Below are positions 1-10,687 of a stretch of 64,000 nucleotides of DNA, piece by piece (positions within the stretch are counted from its first letter, which is position 1; each line of letters opens with the position of its first letter). This DNA comes from Astragalus membranaceus (Eukaryota; Streptophyta; Magnoliopsida; Fabales; Fabaceae): contig CM076851.1 of NCBI GenBank assembly GCA_039519185.1, positions 28,086,857 through 28,150,856 of the forward strand, given 5' to 3'. The notes under the pieces were generated by a model. It was not told the DNA's origin. It ran no database searches and was given only the letters and a program-made list of their open reading frames with translations. The translations under genes were made by a program, and so were the position numbers.

Positions 1-53
1 ATCCAAATGGTGTGACCAAATCATATATATATCAGTTGCTAATACTCCAATAA

Positions 54-362
54 AATGGATGCCCTTGTTGGACAGTTTAATATTGCAAATGAGTCTCAAC
101 CGCACCTGAAGCGCGGTAGACCAATCGGTTCCAAAGATAAAAAAATCTTTGAACAAGAAAAGGAGCTAAAAAGAAAATTGGTCTTAGCGAGGATATAGAA
201 ACTCTAAAAGAGTCTTCAGACATCATTGACATTTCAATTCCAGAAGAACTGATCAGGTAGCTGAAAAATTCTGAAATTAAAGAGATATCAATGAATTATG
301 TCAAGAATTAAATACAATGGAACCAAAACGAAGTCAACGTTGACAATATTTTTGTTTATAAT
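54..362 (+). pseudogene. Ty1/copia pol remnant, left part
   Basis: A decayed copia polyprotein piece from the linker between integrase and reverse transcriptase. The reading starts MDALVGQFNIANE and soon gives KRGRPIGSKDK, a stretch common in plant copia polyproteins. After a frameshift and stops it continues with EISMNYV and VDNIFVYN. The reading is cut at 362 by an LTR-like insertion and resumes at 1243 with a matching piece. No intact domain remains. The family call rests on the remembered pattern of this linker, so a profile search would firm it up. Confidence 0.7.
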
Positions 363-643
363 TCTTGTTGTCAAACACTTTATTCCTAGCGGTGTGATCG
401 GCCAGAGGTTTAGACGATTTTGATTCCTCTATTCTTCAAGCAATTGCGTCGAGGAAGGAACTCTATTCCTCGACTATGGGTTCCCTAACTCCTCCAAAGA
501 GTGTTAGGTTAGGTGTGAGAGGAATGTGTGGCTTGGATTATCTACGAAATTAAGATAACATAAAGAAAGTGGTAAAGATAAAGTAAATGCGAAGAAAATA
601 GTAGTTTGATTGATTGATGTGTGTCAATCTGTCAAGTGCTAGC

Positions 644-691
<48 letters not shown>

Positions 692-1237
692 GAGCCTTCA
701 TTGGCCACTATGCAGGCCTGCATCTGCTCACCGTTAGATTGACTAAGATCAATGGTCATAATTAAGCCTAATCCTAAAAACTGAGTTCACTCTTCACGAC
801 CTCACTAGCACGGACTAGTGGGTTAAAACCCTAGTCACTCCTATTTCCACGGAGTCTTCTGTTCCTTGACCTTAACAGCTTCAACGTTGTGTGTCCACGT
901 GCATTGAATACTTGCACTCCAAGCAAGTATTCCTCGCCTCGGCCACATCCCTCCTCGGCCATGCCTCACTTTCGGCCTTCGTCCGTTGGAGCTTTGGCCG
1001 GATCACCCTGTGGTCGAGGTACCTTCCAATTGAGTCTCGCTGTACCTCGGTGATTCTTCTCATTCCCATGGGGTTTCAATCTTTCTCCGAATATTTGTCC
1101 TTATGCTTCTAGATTGAGCTTTCCCTGTATTGAGTTATTTCTGCCCTGTTGCTTCTATGGCTGCCTCGGCCCTTGTCATAGCCTTGATCTCTCATTTTTC
1201 CCTCGGCTAGCAACTTGATTTATTTTGGGTGTTAACA
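363..1237. mobile_element. Solo LTR-like insertion in the copia remnant
   Basis: An 875-bp block with no protein signal interrupts the copia reading. It is flanked on both sides by ATAAT (358-362 and 1238-1242), a 5-bp target duplication of the size LTR elements make. It ends TTAACA, while its start (TCTTGTTG) is an imperfect match to a TG...CA LTR end. A (TA)n run lies inside and its right half repeats short ctcggcc words. A solo LTR left by LTR-LTR recombination is the simplest reading; the family is unknown to me. Small ORFs at 881-1112 on both strands have no recognisable content. Confidence 0.6.
647..688. repeat. (TA)n microsatellite
   Basis: About 42 bp of uninterrupted TA dinucleotides inside the solo LTR-like block. 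It is likely to vary in length between individuals. Confidence 0.95.
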
Positions 1238-1380
1238 ATAATATAGCGCTAAATATGATAAATGATAGTGAGGATCATGAACCAAAGTATATTAAAGATT
1301 GTAGACAAAGTGAGAATTGGCCAAATTGGAAGCTGAAATTGAAGTAGAATTAAACTCGCTTTACAAGCAAAAAGTTTTTG
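1238..1380 (+). pseudogene. Ty1/copia pol remnant, right part
   Basis: The reading resumes after the insertion with INDSEDHEPKYIKDCRQ and NWPNWK. This resembles the start of the copia reverse-transcriptase region, where plant elements have a DHEPK...ECRQR..WPKWKEA pattern. Stops follow at once. Together with 54-362 it shows one copia relic split by the solo LTR. Confidence 0.7.
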
Positions 1381-1386
1381 TACATG

Positions 1387-1481
1387 TATAGAGATTTGTG
1401 GAATATGATCAGAATACTTGTTCTTATTCAAGTTTTGGTTATTTTCATAACAGTATAGAGATGTGTGGAATATGATCAGAA
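1387..1481. repeat. 28-bp direct repeat at the LINE boundary
   Basis: A 28-bp word (1387-1414) recurs at 1454-1481 with one mismatch, around a 39-bp spacer. The second copy runs into the LINE ORF1 reading. It marks the border between copia debris and the LINE; whether it is a target-site duplication or a small tandem duplication cannot be decided here. Confidence 0.6.
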
Positions 1482-2460
1482 AAATAGCTCAGAGTTCTGG
1501 AAATTATTTATGCGGATTCGTGTGAAAGTGGATGTTCGTAAACATTTGAAGAGGTGGAAGAAGATTCGCTCGTTCAATGGTGTTATTTCTCAGGTCCGTT
1601 TCAAATACGAACGATTGACAGTTTTTTGTTTCTTCTATGGAATGTTGGGACATACTGATACTATGTGTGAGAAACTATTTTCTCTAGGTGTTGACAATGG
1701 TGAGAGGGGGTGGAGTTCGGACCTCCGTGTGGAGCACCGCCGTCAAGGGACGGCGAGCAGCAGTCGCTGGCAGGGGCGGAGCCAGGGGGACCTGGCGGGG
1801 CCATGGTCTCCCCCAGAATTTTAAAAAAATTTAATTTTGATATAAAAATACTCAAGGGCCCCACCACTATTAAGTCATACACTTTATGGTCGGCACCCCT
1901 CAAATGAAAATCCTGGCTCCGCCCCTAGTCGCTAGCTTCGTGATGACGGGGACAATGGCATTAATTACAATGCTAATAATATGGGTCGCAATAATGGAGG
2001 CATCAATGATCCGGCTCCTCATTTTGAAACTTCTACAAGAGTGGAGGCTGGTTATGATAACAATAATAATGTGGCCAACCATTTCTTTAATGATGATAGG
2101 AATATTATTATTCCTCCAACTCAGCACCCTTATACAGCAAATACATCTGATCTTGTTCCTCTTTCTACAGTAAATGCGGGCCCACATGTTGTTAATGTTG
2201 TGCAACTGGTTACCGGTTCTGCTGGTCCACACGCGATCCGTACTGTGCGTGCTGCTGCACGTAATCCTGCCACTGGAATTGCGAGTTTGCCTCAGATAGC
2301 GAGTGGTTCATCAGTGGGGACTACTTCTGCTTTCGTTGAGGATCTATGTTGTAAGAGAGGGCGAACAGATGATGGGGAAGGTCAGAGCATGGATGTTACT
2401 TCAACTGATACTTTGGTGCATTTTTTATCCGGTAGGTCCTGGCAGTCAGGCCTGCCGGGA
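1465..2460 (+). pseudogene. LINE ORF1 (nucleic-acid-binding protein), broken
   Basis: The first part reads FMRIRVKVDVRKHLKRWKKI and then a CCHC-like knuckle, CFFYGMLGHTDTMCE. This matches the end of the DUF4283/zf-CCHC_4 region of plant LINE ORF1, a protein that binds the element RNA. The second cysteine of the knuckle is replaced by tyrosine. A MITE inserts at 1771. The reading continues at about 1981 with an Asn-rich low-complexity tail to near 2460, where the endonuclease frame begins. The N-terminal half is missing. Not functional. Confidence 0.75.
1771..1927. mobile_element. MITE with 16-bp terminal inverted repeats, hAT-like
   Basis: A 157-bp insertion in LINE ORF1. The left end reads CAGGGGCGGAGCCAGG; the right end read on the other strand is TAGGGGCGGAGCCAGG. 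It is flanked by gtcgctgg (1763-1770) and gtcgctag (1928-1935), an 8-bp target duplication with one mismatch, which fits hAT. A 9-bp reading (agtcgctgg/agtcgctag) would instead fit a Mutator-type MITE. It has no coding capacity. Confidence 0.75.
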
Positions 2461-2463
2461 ACA

Positions 2464-3449
2464 ATGAGTATTCTAAGTTGGAACTGTCTAGGCCTGGCTC
2501 ACTCGTCGGCAGTTCCTTTGCTTCGGGACCTGGTCCGGTGTCATAAACTGGATATTATATTTTTGTAAGAAACTTTTGCTAATGCTCAGCTTATAGACTC
2601 AGTTCGTTGTATGACTGGTTTTGATAGATGCTTGGCGGTTGATAGAGTTGGTCAGAGTGGGGTGTGGCTGTTCTTTGGGTGAATTCTGTGAATTGTTCTG
2701 TTACAGGCTATTCTCGACACCATTTGGACATGGAAGTAAACAATTCTAGAGTAGGGAGGTGGAGGTTAACAGGATATTATGAGTGTGCCAATAGAGCTCA
2801 TAGACGTCACTCTTGGGATTTGATCAGGCAGCTAGCGGGTATGTCTCAGCTTTCGTGGTGTATGTTGGGTGATTTTAATGATCTTCTCTCTCCAGATGAT
2901 AAATGGGGAAGGTGTGACCATCCACCTTACCTCATGCGAGGTTTTAGAAATGCTATCCTTGATGCCCGTTTGATTGATATTGATATGGTTGGCTATCCCT
3001 TTACTTGGAGGTTTGGTTTGGGGACCCCTAACGCAGTTGAGAAAAGACTTGACCGGGCTTTTGCTACAAGCTCTTAGTTTAATGTCTTTCCTCAAGCTCA
3101 GCTTTGCAATCTACTTTCTCCAAAGTCACACCATTTGCCTTTGTTACTTACGTTTGTTCCTTCTAGAGTTGAGTGGCGTGGAACTCGTTTTCGGTTTGAA
3201 AAGTATTGGCTGGCTGAACCTGAAGTGGCCGAAGTTGTTCATGATGGGTGGAATAAGGGTGGAGGTCACCATGTTCTTGCTAAAGTTGATAGTTGTGCTT
3301 CGACTTTAACTCCCTGGGACCGTAGCATTCACATGAGGTTCCGTGAGGATATAGAGGAATGTAAGAAACAACTTGAACAATTTCGACATAGAAGAGATGT
3401 TAGTGGTGCTTCTCATTTTAAAAAACTATCTAGGATTTGTGTAGCTTGA
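2464..3449 (+). pseudogene. LINE endonuclease domain (EEP fold), broken
   Basis: The frame opens with MSILSWNCLGLAHS, the standard start of plant LINE ORF2 apurinic endonucleases that nick the target. A stop (TAA) follows KLDIIFL at about 2567, and the frame changes near 2660. Further landmarks are LTGYYE, then CMLGDFNDLLSPDDKWGR (the conserved GDFN), and YPFTWR...VEKRLDRAFA near the domain end. A stop follows at 3075, then a divergent linker (VEWRGTRFRFEKYWL) to 3449. At least two stops and two frame changes are seen. Confidence 0.85.
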
Positions 3450-3517
3450 TTATAAAAGAGGAGTTATTTTGGTAGCAGTGTGCAAAGAAGTTTTGGCTTC
3501 GTGATGATTGTGTTATT

Positions 3518-3987
3518 GTGGAGGATCAGCCCCATGTGAAAAGTGTGGTTGTAGGCTACTTCGAGGAGCTCTTTTTGGGCAGAGAAGGTGTGTATGATCC
3601 GGTTTTATCATCCCTTAATCAACGTGTCAATGACATTGATAATGGTGATCTTATTCGGCCTTTTCATAAGGATGAATTTCGTGATGCTTTGATGGAGATG
3701 GATTCCGATAAAACCCCTGGGCCCGATGGTTTCAATCCAGGCTTTTACAAAAGATTTTGGGAGGACTTTGGTGATGAGATTGTTCCGGCTTGTATAGGGT
3801 GGCTGGACACGGGTCACTTTCCTACAATTCTTAATGATACCAACATTGCTCTTATTCCGAAGAAAGATAATCCGGAGACAATGATGGATTGAAGGCCAAT
3901 CTCTCTTTGCAATGTCATCTATAAACTCGTTTCCAAGGTACTTGCTAATAGATTAAAGTTTATTCTCCCTAAATGTATTTCTATTGG
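3518..3987 (+). pseudogene. LINE reverse transcriptase, N-terminal part
   Basis: The reading contains the LINE RT opening block: VGYFEELF, then FRDALMEMDSDKTPGPDGFN, the usual K.PGPDG.. motif, and FYKRFWEDFGDEI. It goes on with NIALIPKKDNPE. The next expected residue (W of WRPISLCN) is a stop, but RPISLCNVIYKLVSKVLANRL is readable after it. The catalytic Y.DD block would come later and is removed by the CACTA insertion at 3988. Confidence 0.85.
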
Positions 3988-4380
3988 CACTTAAAGAAAA
4001 GTTGGTTTTTTCGGCGGGCAAAATCCGCCGGAAAAGTCAAAATTCCGCCGAAAATTTGGACTTTCTGATGGATTTTTCGCGCCGGTAGCCAGCTCGCGGC
4101 AAACGGTTTCCAGCGGATTATTTGTCGGTAATTTCCGGAGGATTTCGTGGCGCCCAAAAATCCGCCGGAAATTTCCAGCAGATAATCCGCCGGAAATTTC
4201 CAAAAAAATCACATAACATTACCGGCGGATTATCCGCCAGAAATCCGCCGGAAAAAACTTGTTTTTTTTAAAAAAAAATAAAAATCCGTCGGAAATCCCG
4301 TTAAATCTGCCGGAAAAACTTTTTTCTTTTTTGAAAAAATAAAAATCCGCCGGAAAATCCGTCGCAAATCAATTTTAGTT
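3988..4380. repeat. CACTA subterminal repeats
   Basis: Many direct and inverted copies of the words TCCGCCGG and CGGCGGA, separated by A/T runs, next to the CACTA terminus. Such arrays bind the CACTA DNA-binding protein in well-studied elements (TNPA of maize En/Spm). The same words fill CACTA B at 58850-59220 and 59640-59745, so A and B are the same or sister families. Confidence 0.85.
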
Positions 4381-4893
4381 TTATTTAAAAATTAATATTA
4401 TTTTATTAAAAAATTTAATTATTAATTAATTTACAAATTAAGAAAATTAAAATTAGGAATTAAAATTACTAATTAATTAAATTATTAATTAATTTATTAA
4501 TTAATAGATTATATTAATTAATTTTAAATAATTAATTAATTTAATTAAAAAAATTCAAAATTATTTATTTTACATTAATAATTACTTTAAAAACTTTAAT
4601 TATTGATAAAAAATAAAAATTAATAATTAATTTAATTATTAATTTATTTATTTATTAAAAATAAAAATTAAGAATGAAAATTAATAATTAATTTAATATA
4701 GTAATTAATTTTAAATAATTAATTAAATTAATTTAAAAAATTAAAATTGTTTTTTTAAAATAAAAAATAATAATTAAAATTAAAAATATCGTTCTTAATA
4801 ATATACGAAATGAAAAACAATAACAGGTCTGAATTGAAGACAATTTAATTTAATTCAAATTTAAAATCGAACAATAACATGTCTGAAATGAAG
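4381..4893. other. AT-rich non-coding part of CACTA A
   Basis: About 500 bp made almost only of A and T, with many TTAATTAA-like words and short inverted repeats. No ORF or known motif. It lies between the subterminal repeats and the 3' end of the transposase gene. Confidence 0.8.
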
Positions 4894-4948
4894 ACCATTG
4901 AAGAGGAATGAATAATACTAGGCAGTGAATTGAAATGTTTATTTTTAT
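4894..4948 (+). repeat. 55-bp fragment of the G1 LTR
   Basis: This piece matches the G1 LTR around 5814-5868 and 57953-58007. It joins the transposase block at the same point (gtttatttttat then ctgccc) as the junction at 57085. It is the likely exchange point for the rearrangement described in the findings. Confidence 0.8.
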
Positions 4949-5533
4949 CTGCCCTTTGTCCATTCATTGGTGTGAAATTTATATCCATTGGCAAAATATG
5001 TGTGCCATTATTTAACACATCTTCGAGGACCGTCTGATATGTTCCTCAAGTGTTGGTTGGTAGGAATTGGTGGGAGGGCATAAACATGTTGCCTAAAGCA
5101 CGTTGGAAAATGTGCATTAATATGAGCAGAAGATTGTTGCTCACTTATGTCCTCTGATGACAATAATTCCCTAAAAAGAAATAATTAATTGTTACACATT
5201 TGTCTACTTTATATTAACAAATTAAGATCGATAGTTAATGTTGAGGAACATACTCAATAAATGGTTGCACCTCAGTACAGTTTATCAACACATGAACATG
5301 TGCTGAACTTAACTCTTCATCTGTTAGACAGTGAATTGACTCCTTCCCAGATGGACGATCGGGTCGACAAAAGACAAACAAAGCTAAACGATGTCTAGGA
5401 CATTCAGTATCCATTTCATTTCGACTCCTGCTGCCAGGAGCAAACCCATTCTTGAAATAATAAGAACAAAAATGCGTTGTTTCACGGTGTAAGTAAGAAG
5501 AATATATCGATCCTTCAACTCTAGCTTTGTTTT
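4949..5533 (-). pseudogene. CACTA transposase C-terminal part, left copy
   Basis: The minus strand gives the end of a TNP2-type transposase. It starts at NQNKARVEGSI...FCSYYF, passes SSAHVHVLINCTEVQPFIE (the end of DUF4218), crosses an apparent GT-AG intron, and continues with HFPTWF..HVYALPP and VKEWHTYF.NGYKF. It is a second copy of 57086-57670 and differs from it at several per cent of positions by eye. It is cut on its upstream side at 5533 by the G1 LTR, with target duplication gtttt at 5529-5533. Not functional. Confidence 0.75.
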
Positions 5534-5933
5534 GGTTATGGACCCAACTGAAGAGGAAGAATACAACATAGCTCAAGTGAGGCCCAAATCCAAGAGAGTC
5601 AAGATCAAGCCCAAATACTTGAATGACTACAACACCCGTTCGAGTTACTTATTATTTACTGCTTTACTTTTACCTCATGATGTAAGAAGGATCTAGTGAA
5701 TCCATTGTCCTTTTCAATTCTTATCCTTTTGTATGACTCATAGAGAGATCTTTCTAGATATTGTATGAGTCACTATTTGACAGCTGTAATAGTACACTTG
5801 AGGGTACTATATTACCATTGAAGAGGAATGAATAATACTAGGTAGTAAATTGAAATGTTTATTTTTCTTTGTTAAGGAGGAGCTCCCCTCAAAGGAGATT
5901 GTTCTTATTTCATTGTGCTTGTTAGACCTTTCA
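5534..5933 (+). repeat. G1 5' LTR
   Basis: A 400-bp LTR running from ggttatgg (originally tgttatgg, as seen in the 3' copy at 56751) to cctttca. A matching full-length copy stands alone at 57671-58070. A TGG-starting stretch at 5935 directly after it is the expected primer-binding position, but I cannot name the tRNA. Confidence 0.85.
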
Positions 5934-5947
5934 CTGGTGCTTTCATC

Positions 5948-6836
5948 ATGGCTACTCCACCTCCCACACCCTCACTTGAAGATATGATTCAACAAATTCT
6001 CAACAATCAACAAACATTTCAGCAAAACTTCGCTACGCTTTCCGCAGAAGTTCTTCAACTTCGCACTCATCCCACCATTCCCACTCTTCTGCCTACGCCA
6101 GATCCATTGAACCACCGTCCCTTCGCCACTTCCTCCATCAAGCTCGAGATTCCACGCTTCGACGGCACTGACCCAATGGGGTGGATTTTCAAAATCACCC
6201 AGTTCTTCGATTTTCATCACGTTTCTGAAGATCAACGGTTGCGTCTTGCTTCCTTTTACCTTGAAGGCGAAGCACTTACCTAGTATCAATGGATGCACGC
6301 CAATGGACAGTTGGTTTCGTGGCCAATGTTTCTTCATTCGCTGGAACGAAGAACCCAAAGGGTTCTCTGTTCAAGCTTTGTCAAACGGGTTCAGTGAAGG
6401 AGTATCAAACGGAGTTTGAATCACTCGCGAATCGTATTGTGGGACTTCCGCCGCCGTTCTATCTCAGCTGCTTCGTTTCTGGTCGAAATCCGGAGATCCG
6501 CTGTGAGGAACAGGCTTTTCAACCTATCTCTCTTTCTCATGCAATTAGTTTGGCTAAATTACTAGAAGAAAAAATCAATGATAAAAATTCCTTTTTAACT
6601 CGTAAAACGCCATTTTTTTGCAACTTCTAGCTCATCCACAGCTACCCAGAAACAGCCTCTTAAACCACCACAAAACCCCATTGTTCCTTCGAGCAACCCT
6701 AGCAAACCCTCGACACCAGTTCATCGCCTTTCACCCCAAGAACTTCAAACTCGTAGAGAAAAGGGTTTATGCTACAACTGTGATGAGAAATATGCTCCTG
6801 GCCATCGCTGTAAACGAACCTTTCACCTCCTCATAG
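5948..6836 (+). pseudogene. G1 gag, broken
   Basis: The frame starts at ATG 5948 (MATPPPTPSLEDMIQQIL) just after the LTR. It contains the capsid block IPRFDGTDPMGWIFKITQFF and LASFYLEGEALT. A TAG at 6281 replaces the tryptophan of the usual WYQWM motif. After a frameshift it continues with FKLCQTGSVKEYQTEFESLANR. A CCHC knuckle, CYNCDEKYAPGHRC, is readable at about 6768-6810 in another frame. Gag packages the element RNA into virus-like particles in family members; this copy cannot be made. Confidence 0.85.
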
Positions 6837-6936
6837 CTGAACCAGACCATCACCAGAAAACTCTGACCCAACAGCTCTCTTACTAGAAACCCAGAAAATC
6901 CTCACTACCACCAATACCCAGGAACTCACTGCTGAA

Positions 6937-9227
6937 GTGCCACAACGTCATATTAGCCTACACGCTCTATTAGGACATTCCATTCCCCAAACACTTCGTG
7001 TAGTAGGCCACTTAAAACAGCACCCTGTTGTTGTCCTTGTAGATGGTGGCATCAACCAAAATTTCATTCAAGACCACATAGCCAAACATTTGAACCTACC
7101 CCTCACACCAATACAACCTTTCCAAGTCCCGGTAGGAAAGGGTGAGCTGTTAAAATGTGAATTTTTATGTGCCAATCTAAATATTGCTGAGTTCTAATGA
7201 ATTTTTGGTAGATTTGTTTGTACTACCTATAGTGGTGCTGATATTGTTTTGGGAGTTCAGTGGTTAAAAACTTTAGGCCCTGTTCTTACAATTATGACAA
7301 GTTAACTATGCATTTTATCAAAGAAGGGTCTGTTGTCCAAATCAGTGCTGAGCCAAAACCACAACCCAGTGAATCTTCACTCCACCAGCTAAAAAGACTC
7401 ATTGCCACACATGTTGTTGACACATTTTATGAGCTCCAAATTATCAACCAACCTGCCAGCAATGACCCACCAAACACACCAGAACCTTTTATTCAAACCT
7501 TACTAGACCAATTTGCTCATTTATTTGAAATGCCAAACTCCCTCCCTCCTAGCCGTCCCACTGACCACCACATTCCATTACTTGAGGGTTCCAATCCTGT
7601 CAATGTGAGGCCCTACATATACCCACAATTCCAAAAACAAGAAATTGAAACTCAAATCAAATCCATGCTTGAACAAGGCATTATTCAACCAAGCTCTAGT
7701 TCCTTCTCATCCCCTGTCCTCCTAGTCTGCAAGAAAGATGGCTCTTGGAGATTTTGTGTGGACTATAGAGCCTTAAATTCAATAACCACCAAAGACCGTT
7801 TTCCCATTCCATCCATTGATGAGCTTCTTGATGAGCTTCATGGCACCAAATGGTTCTCTAAGCATGACCTTAGATCCGGATACCACCAAATACGCCTCAA
7901 CCCAAATGACATTGCCAAAACAGCTTTTCGTACCCACCAAGGCCACTATGAGTTCCTTGTAATGCCCTTTGGCTTATGCAATGCTCCTTCCACCTTCCAA
8001 GCCACAATGAACATCATTTTTGCACCTTACTTAAGACAATTTGTCATAGTATTCTTTGATGACATCCTTGTTTATAGCAAGACCCTTGATGATCATCTTC
8101 ACCACCTCCAAACAGTCTTTGAATGCCTAGTCACACATCAGTTTTTTCTTAAGCTCAGTAAATGCACCTTTGCCCAACCCTCCATATCCTACCTAGGCCA
8201 TATTGTCTCAGCTAATGGTGTTGGACATGATCCTGAAAAGATAAAAGCAATGGTTAACTGGCCATGTCCCAAAGCTGTGAAACAATTGAGAGGTTTTTTG
8301 GGGCTCACAGGGTTCTATAGAAAGTTCATCTGCAACTATGCTTCTATTCCTCATCCCTTGACTGAACTTCTTAAGAAGCATTCGTTTGTTTGGTATGACA
8401 TAGCACAAACTGCTTTTGAGAATCTCAAAAAAGCTATGACAGCAGCACCTGTTTCGGCTCTGCCAAACTTTGAAGAAGAATTCACTTTGGACACTGATGC
8501 CTCAGGGCTTGGTATGGGTGCAGTTTTGTCACAGAATGGGCACCCCATTTGTTTCCATAGCAGGAAGTTTTGCCCCAAACTCCTCAATGCATCTACATAT
8601 GTTAGAGAGCTCTGTGCAATTACCTCTGCTATGAAAAAATGGAGGACTTATTTGCTGGGTCGCACTTTAACTATAAACACTGATCAGAGAAGCCTAAGGG
8701 AACTCATGACTCAAGTGATACAGACTCCTGAACAACAATACTATCTGGCTAAGCTTCTTGGGTTTTCCTACACCATCCAATACAAGCCAGGCACTCACAA
8801 TCGTGTAGCTGATGCTCTCTCTCGTATTCAGGATGAACCTTCTCAAGCAATGATTCTGTCTACTCCTCATTTTGATTTTCTTGCTAAATTCAAAGAGGAG
8901 GTAGCCACTAATGAGGATTATCAGACCTTGAAGCTCAAGGTACAACATGATTCCTTTAAGTTCCCTCATTTTACAGTGAAGAGTGATTTACTCTTTTTCA
9001 AAGAAAATTTGTTTGTTCCTACTGGTTCTGTTTTTAAGAAACTCTTGTTGGAGGAATTTCATGCTTCTACTATAGGGGGCCATAGTGGTGTTCACAAAAC
9101 TTATGGGAGACTCAAAGAAAATGTTTTTTGGGACAATATGAAGCATGATGTAGCTGACTTTGTCAAGAATTGTGTAGTTTGTCAACAAACAAAAATTCCT
9201 GCTCAGCTCCCATATGGGCTTCTCTAG
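6937..9227 (+). pseudogene. G1 protease, reverse transcriptase and RNase H
   Basis: Protease region: VVVLVDGGINQNFI, where the active-site D-S/T-G reads DGG, so it is probably inactive. A stop at 7195 and a frame change precede a 655-codon open stretch, 7260-9227. That stretch holds RT (FCVDYRALNSIT, FSKHDLRSGYHQI, VIVFFDDILVYS), RNase H (LDTDASGLGMGAVL, INTDQRSLREL) and the start of integrase with its H-H-C-C finger (H..GGHSG..., CVVCQQ). The length of this open stretch shows it decayed less than gag. A TAG at 9225 ends it inside integrase. Confidence 0.9.
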
Positions 9228-10151
9228 CCTCTGCCTATTCATTCTTCTATTTGGGAGGATATTTCAATGGATTTCATAATTGGGCTTCCTTCATTCCAAA
9301 ATAACACTGTTATCTTCGTGGTGGTTGACAGATTTTCCAAGGCTTCTCATTTTAGTATGCTTCCTACCAACTTCACTGCTTCTAAAGTTGCTGAGTTATT
9401 CTTTGATATGGTCTACAAACATCATGGAATGCCTAGAAGCATTGTTTCAGACAGAGATCCAATATTCCTAAGTAAATTCTGGCAGCAATTCTTTCGTATC
9501 AGGGGAACTATTCTGGGAATGTCCTCAGCCTACCATCCTCAGAGTGATGGTCAGACTGAAGTGGTTAATAAAACTCTTTAGCAATATCTAAGGTGTTTTG
9601 TTCACAATCAACCTAATCAATGGGGTAAGTTTCTCCATCTTGCTTTGTGGCACTATAACACTTCTGTACACACTTCAACTGGGTTATCTCCATTTCATAT
9701 TGTCTATGGAAAACCACCACCATCCATCCCTCAATATATTGCTGGAAGTTCTTCTGTTGAAGCTTTGGATACTACACTCAAAAACAGGGAAGACATGATT
9801 AAACTGTTGGAAAAAAAAACTGCTGAAAGCACAGGAAACTATGAAGATGTATGCTGACAAGCGTAGGGTGGAACACTCTTTCAAAGTAGGTGACATGGTT
9901 CTAGTGAAACTTCGACCTCATAGGCAGAACTCTGTGATTGGTAGCAGGAACAAGAAACTCTCTAAACGGTTCTTTGGTCCTTATGAGATTGTGAAGCAAG
10001 TTGGCTCTGTGGCCTTTGAATTGAAGCTGCCTGAGACTAGTAAAATCCACCCTGTTTTTCACTGCTCTCAACTGAAACCATTCTTTGGGTCTGTCACTAC
10101 TCCCACTGATCTTGCTGATGCTGAAATCCCTACTGCTGCACAAATCAAACC
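9228..10151 (+). pseudogene. G1 integrase core and C-terminal part, split by G2
   Basis: Catalytic landmarks are ISMDFIIGLP (first Asp), IVSDRDPIFLS (second Asp) and SDGQTEVVNKTL (Glu), then a TAG at 9579. Reading goes on as CFVHNQPNQWGK and WHYNTSVHTSTGLSPF, then after a frameshift MKMYADKRRVEHSFKVGD and FGPYEIVKQVG. At 10151 the frame breaks at QIKP where G2 inserted. It resumes without loss at 56583 once one copy of the aaacc duplication is skipped. Confidence 0.9.
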
Positions 10152-10687
10152 TGTAACGCCCAAATAATTTAATTATTTATTTAATTAAATTATTTAGGTA
10201 TTTTATTAGTATAGTCATATTAAAATAATAATATGATGTTTTATTTAAATCAGGGAGTGGTGTTTAGTAATAAGCTGAGTAGTAGATGGGGGCCCGTGAT
10301 CCAAGAGCCCAATGGCATAGGCGCATAGGTGAGAGCACTAGCTAGGGTTTGGAATCATTTTGCGCATTCTTGGAGGAAAAAAAAAGAAAGAGAGACTTGC
10401 GAAGAGAGGAGAGAGGGAAACGGCGCACCAAGGAGAAAGAAGAGAGGAGCTCTATTGTTGTGGTTCTTTGGAGTCTTCGTGCAAGGGGATCTCATATTGG
10501 GCAAATCTAAGGTAAGGGTGGGTTCTACTTTATAATAGGGTGTATGATGGGGATTATGTGGGAGATAGGCTCTATATCGTCTCGTTGATCTTGTTTGGTG
10601 TTGATATGGTGATGCTTGAATGTGTTCACGATGTTTGTAATCGGTGTTTGGTGATTGACTATGGTGAAAATCGAAAATTGAACCCTA

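Larger units (their letters stand above)
1454..3987 (+). mobile_element. L1-type LINE, 5'-truncated and interrupted
   Basis: A plant non-LTR retrotransposon read in order: end of ORF1 with a zinc knuckle, apurinic endonuclease, then the first part of reverse transcriptase. It starts mid-ORF1, as expected from incomplete target-primed reverse transcription. It is cut at 3987 by a CACTA terminus, so the rest of the RT should lie beyond the right window edge. A 157-bp MITE interrupts ORF1. Several stops and frameshifts make it non-functional. Confidence 0.85.

Noticed and set aside
1465..1770. A possible host zinc-knuckle gene (DUF4283 type)
   Set aside because: The domain is also found in host-like proteins, but the following endonuclease and RT frames in the right order make it LINE ORF1.
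2974..3309. 111-codon ORF overlapping the LINE endonuclease
   Set aside because: It is in another frame of the LINE ORF2 region, which has strong endonuclease motifs; the hydrophobic translation is a frame shadow.
5384..5569. 61-codon minus-strand ORF (and 57521-57706)
   Set aside because: An alternative frame over the DUF4218 part of the CACTA transposase.
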